A DNA stretch of 64,000 nucleotides, from positions 11,324,847 to 11,388,846 of the forward strand of contig OY294046.1 of assembly GCA_958510825.1 (NCBI GenBank), given 5' to 3'. The notes under the pieces were generated by a model that had not been told where the DNA came from, made no database searches, and worked only from the letters and a program-made list of their open reading frames with translations. Position numbers and translations under genes: made by a program. Shown here piece by piece: positions 1 to 10,544 of this stretch. Every line of letters begins with the position of its first letter. Position 1 is the stretch's first letter. The stretch comes from Brachypterus glaber. Its lineage: Eukaryota > Arthropoda > Insecta > Coleoptera > Kateretidae.

Positions 1-265
1 CTAAACTTTCAGTTTTCAGTTATACGAACCTTAACTAACCTACTACGTTTAAACAACAGTATAATAATAAAGTCTGGTCGATCAACTTCTTCGTTTACTC
101 TGAGCAACCCACTGACACCCCGAGAGTGAACAAGGTATTCTTACACGGCGCCCTAATCTCTTCAAAAGTTTACATTGTCACACACAGAAACATAGGCTTA
201 CGGAATAATTTTACCGAATTATGAGGGAAATTTTTATAAAGGTCACTAATTTGAAACATTTGACG

Positions 266-556
266 ACTAATTTGTTACACACAACAATATTGACTATACA
301 TATTAACTATAAATATAACTATATCGGTGTTTTTCGAAGACAAAATTACATTTTTATTTCTTTTTATCTTGATTTTTTTAATGATTCCATTTAAACGAGT
401 AAGGTGGGAAAAAAGTTATCGACAAATAAAAATTAAAAACTTTCGTATTCTTAAAAGATAAAAATAGAATATCGGTTTTTTCTTCGAAAAACACCGATAT
501 ATATACATATTTATAGTTAATATGTATAGTCAATATTGTTGTGGGTAACAAATTAG
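266..556. repeat. Inverted repeat (foldback) with ~75-bp arms
   Basis: The arms at 266-340 and 481-556 are near-perfect reverse complements around an AT-rich 140-bp centre. They share TATCGGTGTTTTTCGAAGA and its complement at the inner ends and the stretch around TTGTTAC/GTAACAA at the outer ends. No coding potential is seen. It may be a small foldback MITE, but I could not define a target-site duplication. Bases 1-265 to its left hold nothing I recognise. Confidence 0.7.
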
Positions 557-564
557 TTTTTAAT

Positions 565-736
565 AAAATATCTTAAAATTTTTTACATATCCGCCATAAT
601 GGATTCTCCATTTTGTTAAAATTAAAGGCAGTTAATTAATCAGGGACGTTAACAACCCCTATGTGACCATTTTTAGTGAAATATCTTGAAATTTTGGTTT
701 ATGCGTCCGCTATACTGGATCCGCCATTTTGTTAAA
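565..736. repeat. Two-copy direct repeat with CCGCCAT / TTTTGTTAAA motifs
   Basis: Two degenerate direct copies (about 565-620 and 679-736) share a TATCTT-AAATTTT start, a TCCGC core and a CCATTTTGTTAAA end. The following segment (about 755-800) resembles the interior repeat of the TTAA-flanked element at 56 kb (GCGACCTCAAAA, CCCCTA, ACCAATTT). This suggests a decayed relative of that family. Confidence 0.5.
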
Positions 737-900
737 CCTAAATTGTATACTAGATTCGAATCAGCGACCTCAAAAACCCCTAAATACCAATTTCAAAACA
801 AAATAGAGTTTGTTTAGGGAACGTTCAAGTGTTGCGTAACGCAAATTGTACCAAAATTCATACACTTCATACCCCGGTTCTCGCGTTATTAAAGGCTGTA

Positions 901-1455
901 CACTGATAAAAAGGATTTATCCAATACATACAGATAATAAGACAATTACCAGCTTTATTTTAAATAGATAAACTCAATAATAACCCCCGCGTGGCTTTTA
1001 CTTTATTGAGTGGATAATTATTTACCCACTCAACTGTCACTTTTCAAATTATTTTCTTGTAAATGTCATTTTAAAATTTTTAATAAAAATATGAATTCCT
1101 GAGCTATTTATTGGATAAAACCTTGTATGGCACTCATGGGTAAACCGATATTTCCCTCTCGAAAATTAACCTGCTTGGCTGACGCCTCATGGGCAACATC
1201 TTACTTTACCCACTAGTACCATAAATAACTATTATTTGGATATGGCCAATTAAATTATTTGTTTGTAACAAATTTTATTTGAGTCAAATAAATATTTAGT
1301 TCATGTAAACAAATATTTTAATTTCAAAATGATTTATTAATGGAAACCAAATAGTTTATTTGACAGAAGTAAAATTTATTTGTCACAACCAAATAATTTA
1401 ATTGGCCATATCCAACCAAATATTTTGTTGTCACAAATAAACTGTTTTATCAGTG
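901..1455. mobile_element. TA-flanked MITE with CACTGATAAAA termini
   Basis: The ends are CACTGATAAAA (901) and TTTTATCAGTG (to 1455), with TA on both sides (899-900, 1456-1457), as in Tc1/mariner-type insertions. Its right part holds an inner inverted pair around TGGATATGGCCAATTAAAT (about 1237 and 1400). Another repeat (916-1233) is inserted in its left end, so this site is a three-level nest. Confidence 0.75.
916..1233 (+). repeat. Interspersed repeat B, copy 1
   Basis: This unit of about 320 bp starts TTATCCAATACATACAGATA and ends CCACTAGTACCATAAATAAC. It recurs at 22365-22665, twice in the tandem duplication at 30.1-31.4 kb, and at 59985-60318. It contains TTTTACTTTATTGAGTGGAT and, near the 3' end, a hairpin built on AAAATTAACCTGC/GCAGGTTAATTTT that is partly deleted in this copy. 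No TIR or TSD was found. A 3' hairpin followed by CTAGT recalls Helitron ends, but conserved bases continue beyond it, so the class is open. Confidence 0.75.
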
Positions 1456-1612
1456 TAGAGATTTTATATTTTGGCTACCCCCCTAACACACCCCCTATTT
1501 GGGAGTAGCCAAAACATGAGATCTCTACAGCTTTTAATAACGCGAGAAACGGAGAATGAAATGTATGAATGTTGATATAATTTGCGTCACGTAAGGGCAT
1601 ACCCACAGCCTC

Positions 1613-1722
1613 GCGTAAGAACATAATACATAACAATGCGATACCGTGATTGGCTTGATGTGCGGCCATGTATCTTGTAAGCCAATCACGGCATTGCATT
1701 CTTATGTTTTATGTTCTTATGC
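1613..1722. repeat. Imperfect palindrome, ~44-bp arms
   Basis: Arms at 1613-1656 and 1679-1722 pair through TACCGTGATTGGCTT/AAGCCAATCACGGCA and the TAAGAACATAA stretch. The spacer is 22 bp. It could be a small foldback remnant beside the MITE on its left. Confidence 0.65.
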
Positions 1723-1757
1723 AAGCTTCTGAATAGGCCTTTACACTTGATCAAGAT

Positions 1758-2005
1758 CAACGAACTAAGAACTCTTCTCTCTAGAATACGCATACCGTTA
1801 ATATAAAGTATCGCCAAAATCTCGGTTTGTTTGTAAACAAATAGTAGGTATATTCAGGCCTAAACAATTACCAGTAACTGTTATTGTTGTCTCTGTTAGA
1901 ACAAAGCTGTGCGAGTAAGACAGACAAATGTGTATGTTGGCTACGTTTTTTTCAGTTTTTACAAATGAAATGCATATTCTAGAGAGAAGAGTTATTAGTT
2001 CGTTG
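1758..2005. mobile_element. hAT-like MITE (CAACGAACTAATAAC family), copy 1
   Basis: The terminal inverted repeats are CAACGAACTAAGAACTCTTC at the left and its counterpart at the right, reading on through TCTAGAATA. The flanking 8-bp duplication is ATCAAGAT (1750-1757 and 2006-2013). The same element with its own 8-bp duplications lies at 43297-43526 and 57900-58142. The 8-bp TSD points to hAT or a similar transposase, which is an inference. The 70-codon open frame on its minus strand is not conserved as protein. Confidence 0.85.
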
Positions 2006-2013
2006 ATCAAGAT

Positions 2014-2390
2014 CGATCGATAACCAAGAAAAAATTAAATTTTAGAAAAATTGAGCAATAAAGAATAAGTCCACTTTGAAAAATATACTACGAAATGCGG
2101 ATTGTATACTTTCACGTTTTTGTTTTTATTATTTTCTTAGTTTTATTATCTTTTTTACTGTGGTATGAGTAATAAGATTTAATTAGTGTCTTGCAGCTTG
2201 CGTACCTGTTTCTCGGTTTTAATTGCCGGTTGTTAGTGCTGTTGGTGTGGTAACACTGCCCCACATTTGATAAAAATTGCGCTCAATTCGCTGTCTTTTA
2301 TATGTAGTTTTATATTTTTGTTGAAACCCGTCGTACACTTACACAAATTTAAAAGTTCATTTATGCAGAAACTAACGAAGCTAACTAAAA
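2014..2390. other. No recognisable feature
   Basis: AT-rich spacer. It has no convincing ORF, terminal repeat or RNA gene. Confidence 0.5.
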
Positions 2391-2419
2391 TATAATTAAT
2401 TTTATGTCTACACTCCGCA

Positions 2420-2900
2420 TAGTTTCTAATTTCCCAATATCGCCAAAAAACGTCCTAGTCAAAAAATTCTTGGATACAAATGTATCATGAAAAAATACGA
2501 AACTTTGAAAATGTCCGTTTGTCCGTTTGTCTGTCCGTCTTTTTGTCTGCCTGTCTGTCTGTCCGTCTGTCTCTCCGTTCGTCTGACCGTCTGTCAGTTC
2601 GTCTGATGTCACGATTTTTGTGGACACTATAACTCAAGAACGATTAATCCGATCGATTTGAAAACTTCAGGAAAAATCAAGTTCTATGAAGGAAAGATCC
2701 CTATTGTTTTTGAAAATAATTCCCCCAAAAACAAAAAAGTTATCGGGGGTTAAATTAAAAAAAAAAAATGAAAAAACTATAATTTTCATTTTTCATAAAA
2801 AGAAATTTAAAAGAATTATTGATTTTTTTATATTCTTTTGGAAAAAGTTATTTTTTTTTAGTTTTTTTTCTTCTTTGAAACAAAAATTGTTTTTTTTATG
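2420..2900 (+). repeat. Interspersed repeat E, copy 1, with (GTCY)n tract
   Basis: The order is AACGTCCTAG, a GTCC/GTCT tetranucleotide tract (about 2512-2605), TGTCACGATTTT, ACTCAAGAACG, CCGATCGA, AAGTTCTATGA and AAAGATCC, then T/A-rich sequence. The same order occurs at 22040-22360, 29640-30145 and 30540-31045. At those sites repeat B follows directly, so E and B may be parts of one longer unclassified element. The 71-codon lysine/phenylalanine ORF at 2686-2901 is low-complexity sequence, not a gene. Confidence 0.75.
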
Positions 2901-2985
2901 AATTTGGGAAAATGCAATATACATACCATTTACTGTGAATAGTACATAATTGAATGCGTAGCATTACATATCTTCACGACTTGTT
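2890..2985 (+). repeat. Short repeat shared with 31495-31575
   Basis: Shares GGGAAAATRCAATATA, TGAATAGTA and TGCGTAGCATTACATAT with a segment at 31495-31575, at roughly 80% identity by eye. The shared order suggests a decayed copy of a common element. Confidence 0.6.
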
Positions 2986-3188
2986 TATTTTATCTTACAG
3001 TGAAAATTTAATGCCATAAAGTCCAAACAATTCCTGAGTCATGAAGTGACCCTTTTAAAGGGCCGTAGCTCCTTTATGAAGCAATTTAGCAAATAATCTC
3101 TTATAAAATTTAGTTCATTTTTTGACGTAAAATCAGTTTATTTTTTTTAATCTCGTATTTTTTATTGAAACAAATGGAAATCGTTTTT

Positions 3189-4455
3189 CGAAAGTTATCT
3201 GTCGTTAAAATCGAATGGACAGGAAACCGTGAATAGTACCATTTCCTTTTTGGGAATCATCAGCACTGTGTATTCTGTATGCTAATATTCAAATAAAACG
3301 TTAGATAGATATAAAAGTATGGTGCCATCTATTGATGTGGTCACTGTTATCTGTCCACTTGTTCCCAAAAGGCAAATCGCCACAATTTAGGGTGTACAGT
3401 AACGTGCATTCAAAATGCCACGGACCCAAACCATTATACAGTGCGGTCCAAAAGTCACCCCCCCCCCCCTTTTAACTTTTGAACGAGTTGAGATATCGAC
3501 TTCAAATTTAGAACTCTTAAATAAGACAACTTAAACTATCTTTTAGCATATATTTGATATTTTCAGCTCTTAAAATGTGGGCAGGGGGGCATGAGGGGAC
3601 ATTTTTTTAAATGGAAAGGGGGGTCGTGTGATACATAATTTTAAAGCTTATAAAATTCTCTATTTAAACAAACATTTTTAATTTTTTTAAAAATGTTTTT
3701 TAAGGTTTTGATTTTTAAATTTTTTGTGCTAAAACATTCGATTTTTTAAGTTTTTTTTTTAATAATTTTTATTTATGTCAACTAAAATTAGTTTAAAAGT
3801 ATAATTAATATTTTTTTATGATGAAATTAGGCATTTTCAAAAATTATTTGTTTTTTTTTAGAGGAATTTTGACATTAATAGCCATTTTCAACCCCATTTT
3901 AAACCCAATATTTTTTTTAATTTAAAAATATGGAGTTAAATGGAGAATTTTATAAGCTTTAAAGTGATGTATTACACGACCCCCCTTTCCATTTAAAAAA
4001 ATGTGCCCCCATTCGAATGGGGGCATCCCCCCTGCCCACATTTTAAGAGCTGAAAGTATTAAATATATGCTAAAAGATAGTTTAAGTTGTCTTATTTAAA
4101 AGTTCCAAATTTGAAGTCGATATCTCAACTGGTTCAAAAGTTAAGAGGGGGGGGGGGGGTGACTTTTGGACCGCTCTGTATGAACCTTAAGCCGGTTAAG
4201 CAGAGTTAGGTTCGTCTCATTTTGAATGCACGTTACTGTACACCCTAAATTGTGGAGATTTGCCTTTTGGGAACAAGTGAACAGATAACAGTGACCACGT
4301 CAATAGATGGCTCCATGCTTTTATATCTATCTAACGTTTTATTTGAATATTAGCAACTTACAGGATACACAGTGCTGAGGATTCGCAAATAGGATGAAAT
4401 GGTACTATTCACTGTTTCCTGTTCATTTGATTTTAACGACAGATAGATAGATAAC
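3189..4455. repeat. Foldback element split by a Tc1-like foldback MITE
   Basis: The outer arms (about 3189-3420 and 4216-4455) are inverted copies. They share TTATCTGTCGTTAAAATC, GAATAGTACCATTTC, AACGTTAGATAGATATAAAA, TAACAGTGACC-type sequence and GGGTGTACAGTAACGTGCAT. A separate TA-flanked foldback MITE sits in the loop. This gives a long hairpin within a hairpin. Confidence 0.75.
3439..4178. mobile_element. Tc1-like foldback MITE, copy 1
   Basis: Begins CAGTGCGGTCCAAAAGTCAC and ends with the counterpart ..GACTTTTGGACCGCTCTG. It is flanked by TA (3437-3438, 4179-4180). The inverted arms are about 220 bp each (poly-C, TTGAACSAGTTGAGATATCG, TTTTAGCATATAT, AATGTGGGCAGGGGGGCAT, AAATGGAAAGGGGGGTCGTG). 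The centre of about 280 bp is AT-rich and non-coding. The TIR and TA target fit Tc1/mariner; transposase is absent. Five copies are in this window. Confidence 0.85.
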
Positions 4456-4460
4456 TTTCT

Positions 4461-5149
4461 TATATATTTTTTTCGGTTATTAACCGAGAAACGTGCAGTA
4501 TATATTTTTATAGACTGTCAACTCTTAACTTATATAGAAAATGTTGAATTTGGTTTTATATGATAAAGTAATTAGTAAAAAAATGGGTATCTCAAATATA
4601 CACTTTGTTTTTGAAAACCCTCTAAAAATGAACTGTGTATATGCCGAAATTAAAACGTTTTAATTTTAATTATTTTTTTACTTCGCTGTAAATTTGTTCA
4701 AGTTCAAAGACCTAGAGGTACTAAATTTATTTTCAGACCAAGTATTTCCTGATAAAAAAAAACGAACAAAAAATAAATATAATTAGATCAACAAATAAGA
4801 TTGTGTAATTTGAGCTTGCTTACAATAAATATACTTAATCTAAATATGGTATTGTTAACAAAGAAAAAAAATTAAATAATATATTTTTAAATGGGTATTT
4901 CCAATTTTTCTATTATTGATATAATAAAAAATTACCATTATAATTTGTTGCTGCAAGTAATCACAATTTATACTTCTTATAGCTATTATAGCTATAATAC
5001 CTTTAATACCTATAAAAGCTAATCACTTTAGGACGGTATTTAGCGAGGCTTTTACTGAAAATACTCTTAGGCGACCTAAAATTTAAGTTTTTATTCACTT
5101 GTATTCCAAAGTGACATTTTTCGGTTAGAAATGTTATACTTTGGCGGGC
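4461..5149. other. No recognisable feature
   Basis: AT-rich. A short self-complementary patch (TTATAGCTATTATAGCTATA, around 4978) is the only visible structure. Confidence 0.5.
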
Positions 5150-5235
5150 TGCTTTGCGGCCCCTTATGGAAAATTCCATAGCGGTTGTGTTTGTTTTTTG
5201 TTTTACTGTGGCGGTCCCTTATGGAAAATTGTTAG
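5150..5235. repeat. Short direct repeat (CCCTTATGGAAAATT)
   Basis: GGCCCCTTATGGAAAATT near 5158 and GGTCCCTTATGGAAAATT near 5212 form a two-copy direct repeat about 54 bp apart. Unclassified. Confidence 0.55.
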
Positions 5236-5369
5236 ATAACTGACAGAACCAAATTAAAACCAATTTTACTTATTATTTTCACCATTTTTGTTAAAAATAT
5301 GTTTACAAGCGAATAAAAAATAGCGTATGATACACGGACGAGAAATATATCTCGGTCTTACGCGATTGT

Positions 5370-5471
5370 GAATTGGAGTGTTTCGGCCATGTTAATGTTA
5401 TACGAAAATAGCGTTACAGGGGGGGGGGCAAAATGATCAAAATTTGCGTTACGTATTACTTGAACGTTCCC
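5370..5471. mobile_element. Right-end fragment of a GGGAACGTTC-type MITE
   Basis: Ends GCGTTACGTATTACTTGAAC then GTTCCCC. Its interior (GATCAAAATTTGCG, poly-G, TAGCGTTAC) matches in inverse the left part of the element at 23351. The other terminus was not found, so this copy is truncated. Confidence 0.6.
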
Positions 5472-5552
5472 CAACATATACGAAAACTTTTTTTCTTAGT
5501 GTTTGATATAAGTAGAATAATCCTTTTTTTTTTTTAATCGTAAAAAAATATA

Positions 5553-6230
5553 CACTGCGGTCCAAAAGTCACCCCCCCCCCTTTTAACTTTTGAACGAGT
5601 TGAAATATCGACTTCAAATAAGACAACTTAAACTATCTTTTAGCATATATTTGATATTTTCAGCTCTTAAAATGTGGGCAGGGGGGCATGGGAGGACATT
5701 TTTTTAAATGGAAAGGGGGGTCGTGTGATACATCATTTTAAAGCTTATAAAATTCTCTATTTAAACTAACATTTTTAATTTTTTTTTTTTTGCTAAAACA
5801 TTCGATTTTTTAAGTTTTTTTTTTTTTAATTTTTTATTTATGTCAACTAAAATTAGTTTAAAAGTATAATTTACATTTTTTTTATGATGAAATTAGGCAT
5901 TTTAAAAAAATTATTTGTTTTTTTAGAGGCATTTTGACATTAATACCCATTTTCAACCCCATTTTAAACCAAAAAAAAAAATTTAATTTAAAAATATGGA
6001 GTTAAATGTAGAATTTTATAAGCTTTAAAATGATGTATTACACGACCCCCCTTTTCATTTAAAAAAATGTGCCCCCATGCCCCCCTGCCCACATTTTAAG
6101 AGCTGAAACTATTAAATATATGCTAAAAGATAGTTTAAGTTGTCTTATTTAAAAGTTTCAAATTTGAAGTCGATATCTCAACTGGTTCAAAAGTTGAGAG
6201 GGGGGGGGGGCTTACTTTTGGACCGCTCTG
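5553..6230. mobile_element. Tc1-like foldback MITE, copy 2
   Basis: Same family as 3439-4178. It begins CACTGCGGTCCAAAAGTCAC, ends GGACCGCTCTG, and is flanked by TA. It has small arm deletions and a longer poly-T in the centre. It sits at the left edge of the TIR element at 6231-6902. Non-coding. Confidence 0.85.
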
Positions 6231-6902
6231 TATATCGTCCACTAAAGGCTCTAGTTGTCTAACTCCAAATTTTTCAAAAATGAGATTTTTATCAAATTTG
6301 CTTCATTATCTGATTACCAACATACTTCAAAAAAAAAAGTTGCATTAAACCAATATCAGCCTCAAAAAATGCAAAAATGTAAATATTTTAAGTCGCTAAG
6401 TGTCTAACTCCATCATATGATTGTGAGAAAACAATTAAATGAGAACTGTCACTAATGTCAAACTATTTCTCGACAACAGGGGATCCCGTTTCAAATATTT
6501 GTTAATTTACTGTTTGATGATAATTATAATTATTGCCATTAATAATGTATATATATTATGCCTACCTAGTAGTAATATTATATATTAAATATAAAAATAT
6601 AAATTTTTTGTAATAATATTACGCGATATAATACGATAGGTATCCTCTTTTATCTTCCCTTGGAGTTAGACCATTAGTGAATTTAGATTTTGTGGTTAAA
6701 ATTTAATTTTCAAATAATTTATATAAAATAGATAACAATGAAAAGTTTTAAATACATTAACACATTTCAAACATTTTTACCTGTGAACAAGCTAGTTTTA
6801 AAGTTCTAAATAGCTATAATTAAGTTTTAAATCGTTTTTTACGTCTCCTGAAAAATATGACGTTTTGGAGTTAGACCGTTAGAGCCTTTAGATGACGATA
6901 TA
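6231..6902. mobile_element. TIR element, CTAAAGGCTCTA...TCTAACTCCAAA termini
   Basis: The left end TATATCGTC, CTAAAGGCTCTAG, TCTAACTCCAAA is mirrored at the right by TTTTGGAGTTAGACC, TAGAGCCTTTAG, GACGATATA. This gives arms of about 40 bp and an AT-rich 590-bp interior without a frame. The TSD is unclear because a Tc1-like MITE abuts the left end. Superfamily unknown. Confidence 0.65.
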
Positions 6903-7296
6903 TATTTTTCCAATTTTCAAATTAAATTTGGTACAGAATTTTGTCAAGGTATTTTTCACGGCACTACCCTAGCTGTTATAGTTGTGATTTTCCGGAAGTG
7001 AAACAGATTTATAGTAAAAAATTTATGTAATGTAAAGTTGAGATTTACATTGTATAACATTTCTCTGTACCATTATATAATTTAATTAATGGCGTGTTAA
7101 ATGGATTTCGCGAACACACATCTAGATGTCTTAGAAAAATATGAATAATTGTAAGAGTTATAAACGAGAAAGTTTTTGTGGTACTACCGCTTCCGAGTAG
7201 TATCTTCTGGGGTAATTACGAATGCTAATTTTTCCTACGATCCCTTATGAAAATTACATTTAGCACACTCTTTTGTTCTTCAGAAAATGCCTTATA

Positions 7297-7368
7297 TCAC
7301 ACTAGTTTGATATTTTTACATCACACTAGTTTGATATTTTTACATCACCCTAGTTTGATATTTATGTA
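7297..7368. repeat. 24-bp tandem repeat, 3 copies
   Basis: Three contiguous units of TCACACTAGTTTGATATTTT plus TACA, the third with small changes. A second short direct repeat (GTATGTAGGTTTGCCT) follows at about 7365-7405. Confidence 0.85.
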
Positions 7369-7658
7369 TGTAGGTTTGCCTAATTTCACGTATGTAGGTT
7401 TGCCTTAATTTACGTTGTAAATTTTTGTTTTTCATGTCAAAAAGAGAAACTATAGTTATAACCTTACTAGATTGACCAACTTGGGATGTTTTATTTATGT
7501 CTAGATTTTATAAAAATTACCTAATTTTTGATTTAGTTACCTTCTATAATAAAACCTCAAAATGCACGGTCTTTTTCTTATGAAATCGTAGAACAGTACA
7601 ATTTTACTGTTTTATATGGGTATATGCGAACATATCTAAAGAAATCTAATTTAATGAA

Positions 7659-8060
7659 GCTCTCTACAACTAGAATTATGAAACAAAAGACATCCACCCT
7701 ATCTCTATCTCATTTGTACTACACTTTCCAGCCAATCAAATAAATACTTTATTTGTTTTTCATACAACAAATACAGCATTTATTTGGTTGGCCGGAAAGT
7801 GTAGCACTGAGGGGCACGAACGAACATAGCTAATGTGAATCTGTAAAATAAGATAAATAAAATAAAATTTAGATGGCGCCAGTAATTTCTTTATTAAAAA
7901 TAATATAGTTACACTTTTCGTCCGGCCAAGTAAATATTGTATTTGTTCTAAAAAGAACAAATACAGAATTTGTTTGGTTGGGTGGAAGTGGGAGTGTATG
8001 TATGTCTTCTATCCTTTTTGGGTAGAACTTTTGTCCCTGTCTAATCTAACGGGAGAAATC
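7659..8060 (+). repeat. Interspersed repeat C, copy 1 (hairpin-bearing)
   Basis: Unit of about 400 bp. It starts AGCTCTCTACAACTAGAATT and ends TAACGGGAGAAATCGCCAAT. It has two internal hairpins: CCAATCAAATAAATACTT... with its inverse ending TTGGTTGGCCGG, and GTATTTGTTC/GAACAAATAC. Other copies are at 49949-50349 and 56972-57377. No TSD was resolved and there is no coding potential. The class is unknown. Confidence 0.8.
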
Positions 8061-8663
8061 GCCAATAGCAAACTGTCTTGCCTTGATTTACATAAGAGGC
8101 TTGAGTTATAGGCAACCCATTAAACAGCAAGGTATTGTATTGTATAATATTGTATTAAATTTAAAAACCAAGAAAACAAAAAATTAAAGAAAATCATATT
8201 TCCTGTTTGACATACATAATTTTTTTATGCTATTTTTTGCTTTGTATGCTTTGACTTTCTCAAAAATTCTTTGAATAAGTAATAAAAATTAGAAAATATT
8301 AAATTAAGAAACTTTATATTTTTTCTGGATCGTAGGAAAAATAGTGTACATAACTCGTTGGAAAGTGTATTTCGTACACACGTGTGGTTTCCAAAGTATG
8401 ATATAATTTATAATATTATACATATTAGGTGAGATTTCAATTTTGTTTTGTTTTGAGAAGTTAATTTAATTTGCATTTTATATAAGTAAATAATATTATA
8501 CATTTTTTAATAATTACTAGGTGCAATAGTATTTCTTTACTGTTTTTATTTTTTTTATAAAAAAATAGTTTTTTAAGGCATCTATGATGCTTGGATTTCT
8601 ATAAATTATAAGATAGAAAAAATAATGTAAAACAAAAAAAAATATCGCTAAATAAAAAATATA
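8061..8663. other. No recognisable feature
   Basis: AT-rich spacer with a short GTATTGTATTGTATAATATT run near 8132. Nothing else is recognised. Confidence 0.5.
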
Positions 8664-8752
8664 AAAGTAAAATTCACAATCCTGCGGGATTGAAGTCAAT
8701 CCCGTAAAAATCACGCGGGATTCAATCTTGAGCGGGATTGCAATCCCTACTT
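8664..8752. repeat. Cluster of GCGGGATT / AATCCCG motifs
   Basis: Four or more GCGGGATT-like words occur in alternating orientation: AATCCTGCGGGATTGAAG, CAATCCCGT, GCGGGATTCAAT, GCGGGATTGCAATCCC. They form stacked short hairpins just left of a TA-flanked element. It could be a binding-site cluster or a decayed foldback; nothing decides this. Confidence 0.5.
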
Positions 8753-8781
8753 GTATTTTGTCAGAATTGTAGGTAACACTA

Positions 8782-9581
8782 CACGGTAAAAAAAAATTAC
8801 ATTAAATTACATAGTCCGTAAATGGTAATATGTTGCCATAGACCGGAATGGTAAAAATTACATAGTTCATAATGGTAATATTTTGCATAGACCGGAACGG
8901 TAAAAATTACATAGTCCAGAATGGTAATATTTTGCATAGACCGGAACGCTAAAAATTACATAGGCCAGAATGGTTTGGACTTGAAATTTGAAAAAAAAAA
9001 ATTTACTACTTAGAAGATGTTTGTTCCGAATTACAAGTCTCTGTGTCAAAGCTTTTTTGAAATATCGTAACGTAAAGTTCATTTGGTTTGGACAAAACAA
9101 ACGATTTGCGCCCTTAATACGAGTATAAATTGTTTACATCTTTCTTTAGAGATCTATTGGTTGATAAAGATCGTAATTTATAATGAACGTAAATTTTAGG
9201 CCACAAATAAAGAATTTAAATATCGTACATAAATAATATTTACCTTTTTTTTACACTTTTAACACTTTAACCTAGCAGCATGCGTCGCTATCTCTCTAAC
9301 AATTACAATATTAAACGGTCCGTCTCATTATGCGACGCCTTCTTGGTTATTGTCCAAAGCGCACGCGCATCTTAAAATCATATAAAAATATGTAAATCAA
9401 TGTAAATATATTTTTTTACATTATTTTACATTCTTTTACATTCTTTTACATTCTTATACATTATTTTACATTATTTTACATAAATTCATGAATTATGCAT
9501 AATCCAGAATAATAAATTTACTATTCCGTACTATGTAAATTCATGTATTTTTACATTATTTTACATGCAGTTTTTACAGTG
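8782..9581. mobile_element. TA-flanked TIR element with internal 49-bp repeats
   Basis: Begins CACGGTAAAAA, ends TTTTTACAGTG, with TA on both sides. Near the left end, 49-bp units headed GACCGGAAYG start at about 8841, 8890 and 8939, with a partial copy before them. Near the right end is a TTTTACATTC-type tract (9411-9482). No transposase frame is seen. The TA target suggests Tc1/mariner. Confidence 0.7.
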
Positions 9582-9804
9582 TAGCTTTACTGAGCGATTA
9601 TTAGTTTCAAACAATTAAAAATGTTGAAAAGTACATTTTCTGTTACTCGGTTCGTATACGTAAGCGATAATTGATCTGGGTACCACGTTCCGTGGCAATT
9701 ATTTCTGAACTTTAAAACACGTTGGTATAATTTGTTTACACCATATCTACATAATTTCTCATTAAAAATTAAACTTAAACTACTTTAAATACTATTTGCT
9801 ATAA

Positions 9805-10544
9805 GGGGCTGTCCATATATTACGTAACGCGCCTAGTGGGGAGGGGGGGTCAGAGAAATTGTTACAGTTTGTGACAGGGGGGAGGGGGGGGGTCTAGGTA
9901 AACGTTACGTAACGGAATTTAATAAATTTAATGTTTATTTCCTAAGCATGGCAGATGTATTTTTATTTCAACATAAATTACTATTTAGTGGCCCATAATT
10001 CCCTTTTTCAAACAAAAATTGACGAAACTATGTATATTTAAATAATATTGTAAAAAAACTGTCGACATTGATATTAAAAAAAAATCTTACGGCCCTGTTC
10101 TTGCGTGATCTTGCCGATGAATCATCGGCGATGATACATTTTCGCGCGGAATGTGTACTCACAGAACACCAATGTGTACTATTTTGTGTACCTGTGCATA
10201 AACAATATACGTGTTATATGTGACACTCAGGGTAAAAAGAGGTACCTAGTATCTTTTCCCTGTGTGATGTTGATTATAAATATTTTTTTAAAGTTTGAGT
10301 GATTTTTTCGTGTAAGTTTTTTTTAAGGTTATGTTATACTATATTTTAGGTTCATGTTTGTTTTGTCGAGAAAAACGAATCAATAGTGAGAATACAGTTA
10401 AATTTATTGCGAAACAAAATTGTTATATTGTTACGCGTTACGCAGGGGGAGGGGGGGGGGGTGTTGGCAAATGTGACAGTTTGTTACACAGGGGGGGGGT
10501 CAATTTTTTTGAAAAATTGCGTTACGTAATATATGGACAGCCCC
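9805..10544. mobile_element. PIF/Harbinger-like MITE (GGGGCTGTCCATATATTACG)
   Basis: The TIR GGGGCTGTCCATATATTACG, extending through TAACGC, is mirrored at the right and flanked by TAA (9802-9804, 10545-10547). G-rich subterminal tracts with GTGACAG/TGTTACA flank a 500-bp AT-rich interior. The 111-codon frame at 10331-10666 runs across the poly-G tract and past the element end, so I do not call it a gene. The 3-bp TAA duplication fits PIF/Harbinger. Confidence 0.8.

Larger units (their letters stand above)
817..1597. mobile_element. PIF/Harbinger-like MITE, split by a nested insertion
   Basis: The left end GGGAACGTTCAAG is preceded by TTA (814-816). The element continues to about 898 and resumes at about 1458. 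It ends near 1597 with a damaged right terminus (GCGTCACGTAAGGG in place of the full inverted end). The intact relative at 12747-12983 shows the uninterrupted order: ACGTAACGCAAATTGTACCA, GGCTACYCCC, GGGGGTAGCC, and then the inverted end. The 3-bp TTA target preference fits PIF/Harbinger, which is an inference. The break holds the TA-flanked element at 901-1455. Confidence 0.7.

Noticed and set aside
1798..2010. 70-codon minus-strand ORF, similar to one at 57923-58147
   Set aside because: Similarity is due to two copies of the same 8-bp-TSD MITE. The frame breaks in the third copy.
2686..2901. 71-codon lysine/phenylalanine-rich ORF
   Set aside because: Pure A/T homopolymer-driven frame inside repeat E.
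3255..3275. TCATCAG (complement CTGATGA), possible hammerhead core
   Set aside because: No GAAA box follows the adjacent stem in the right place.
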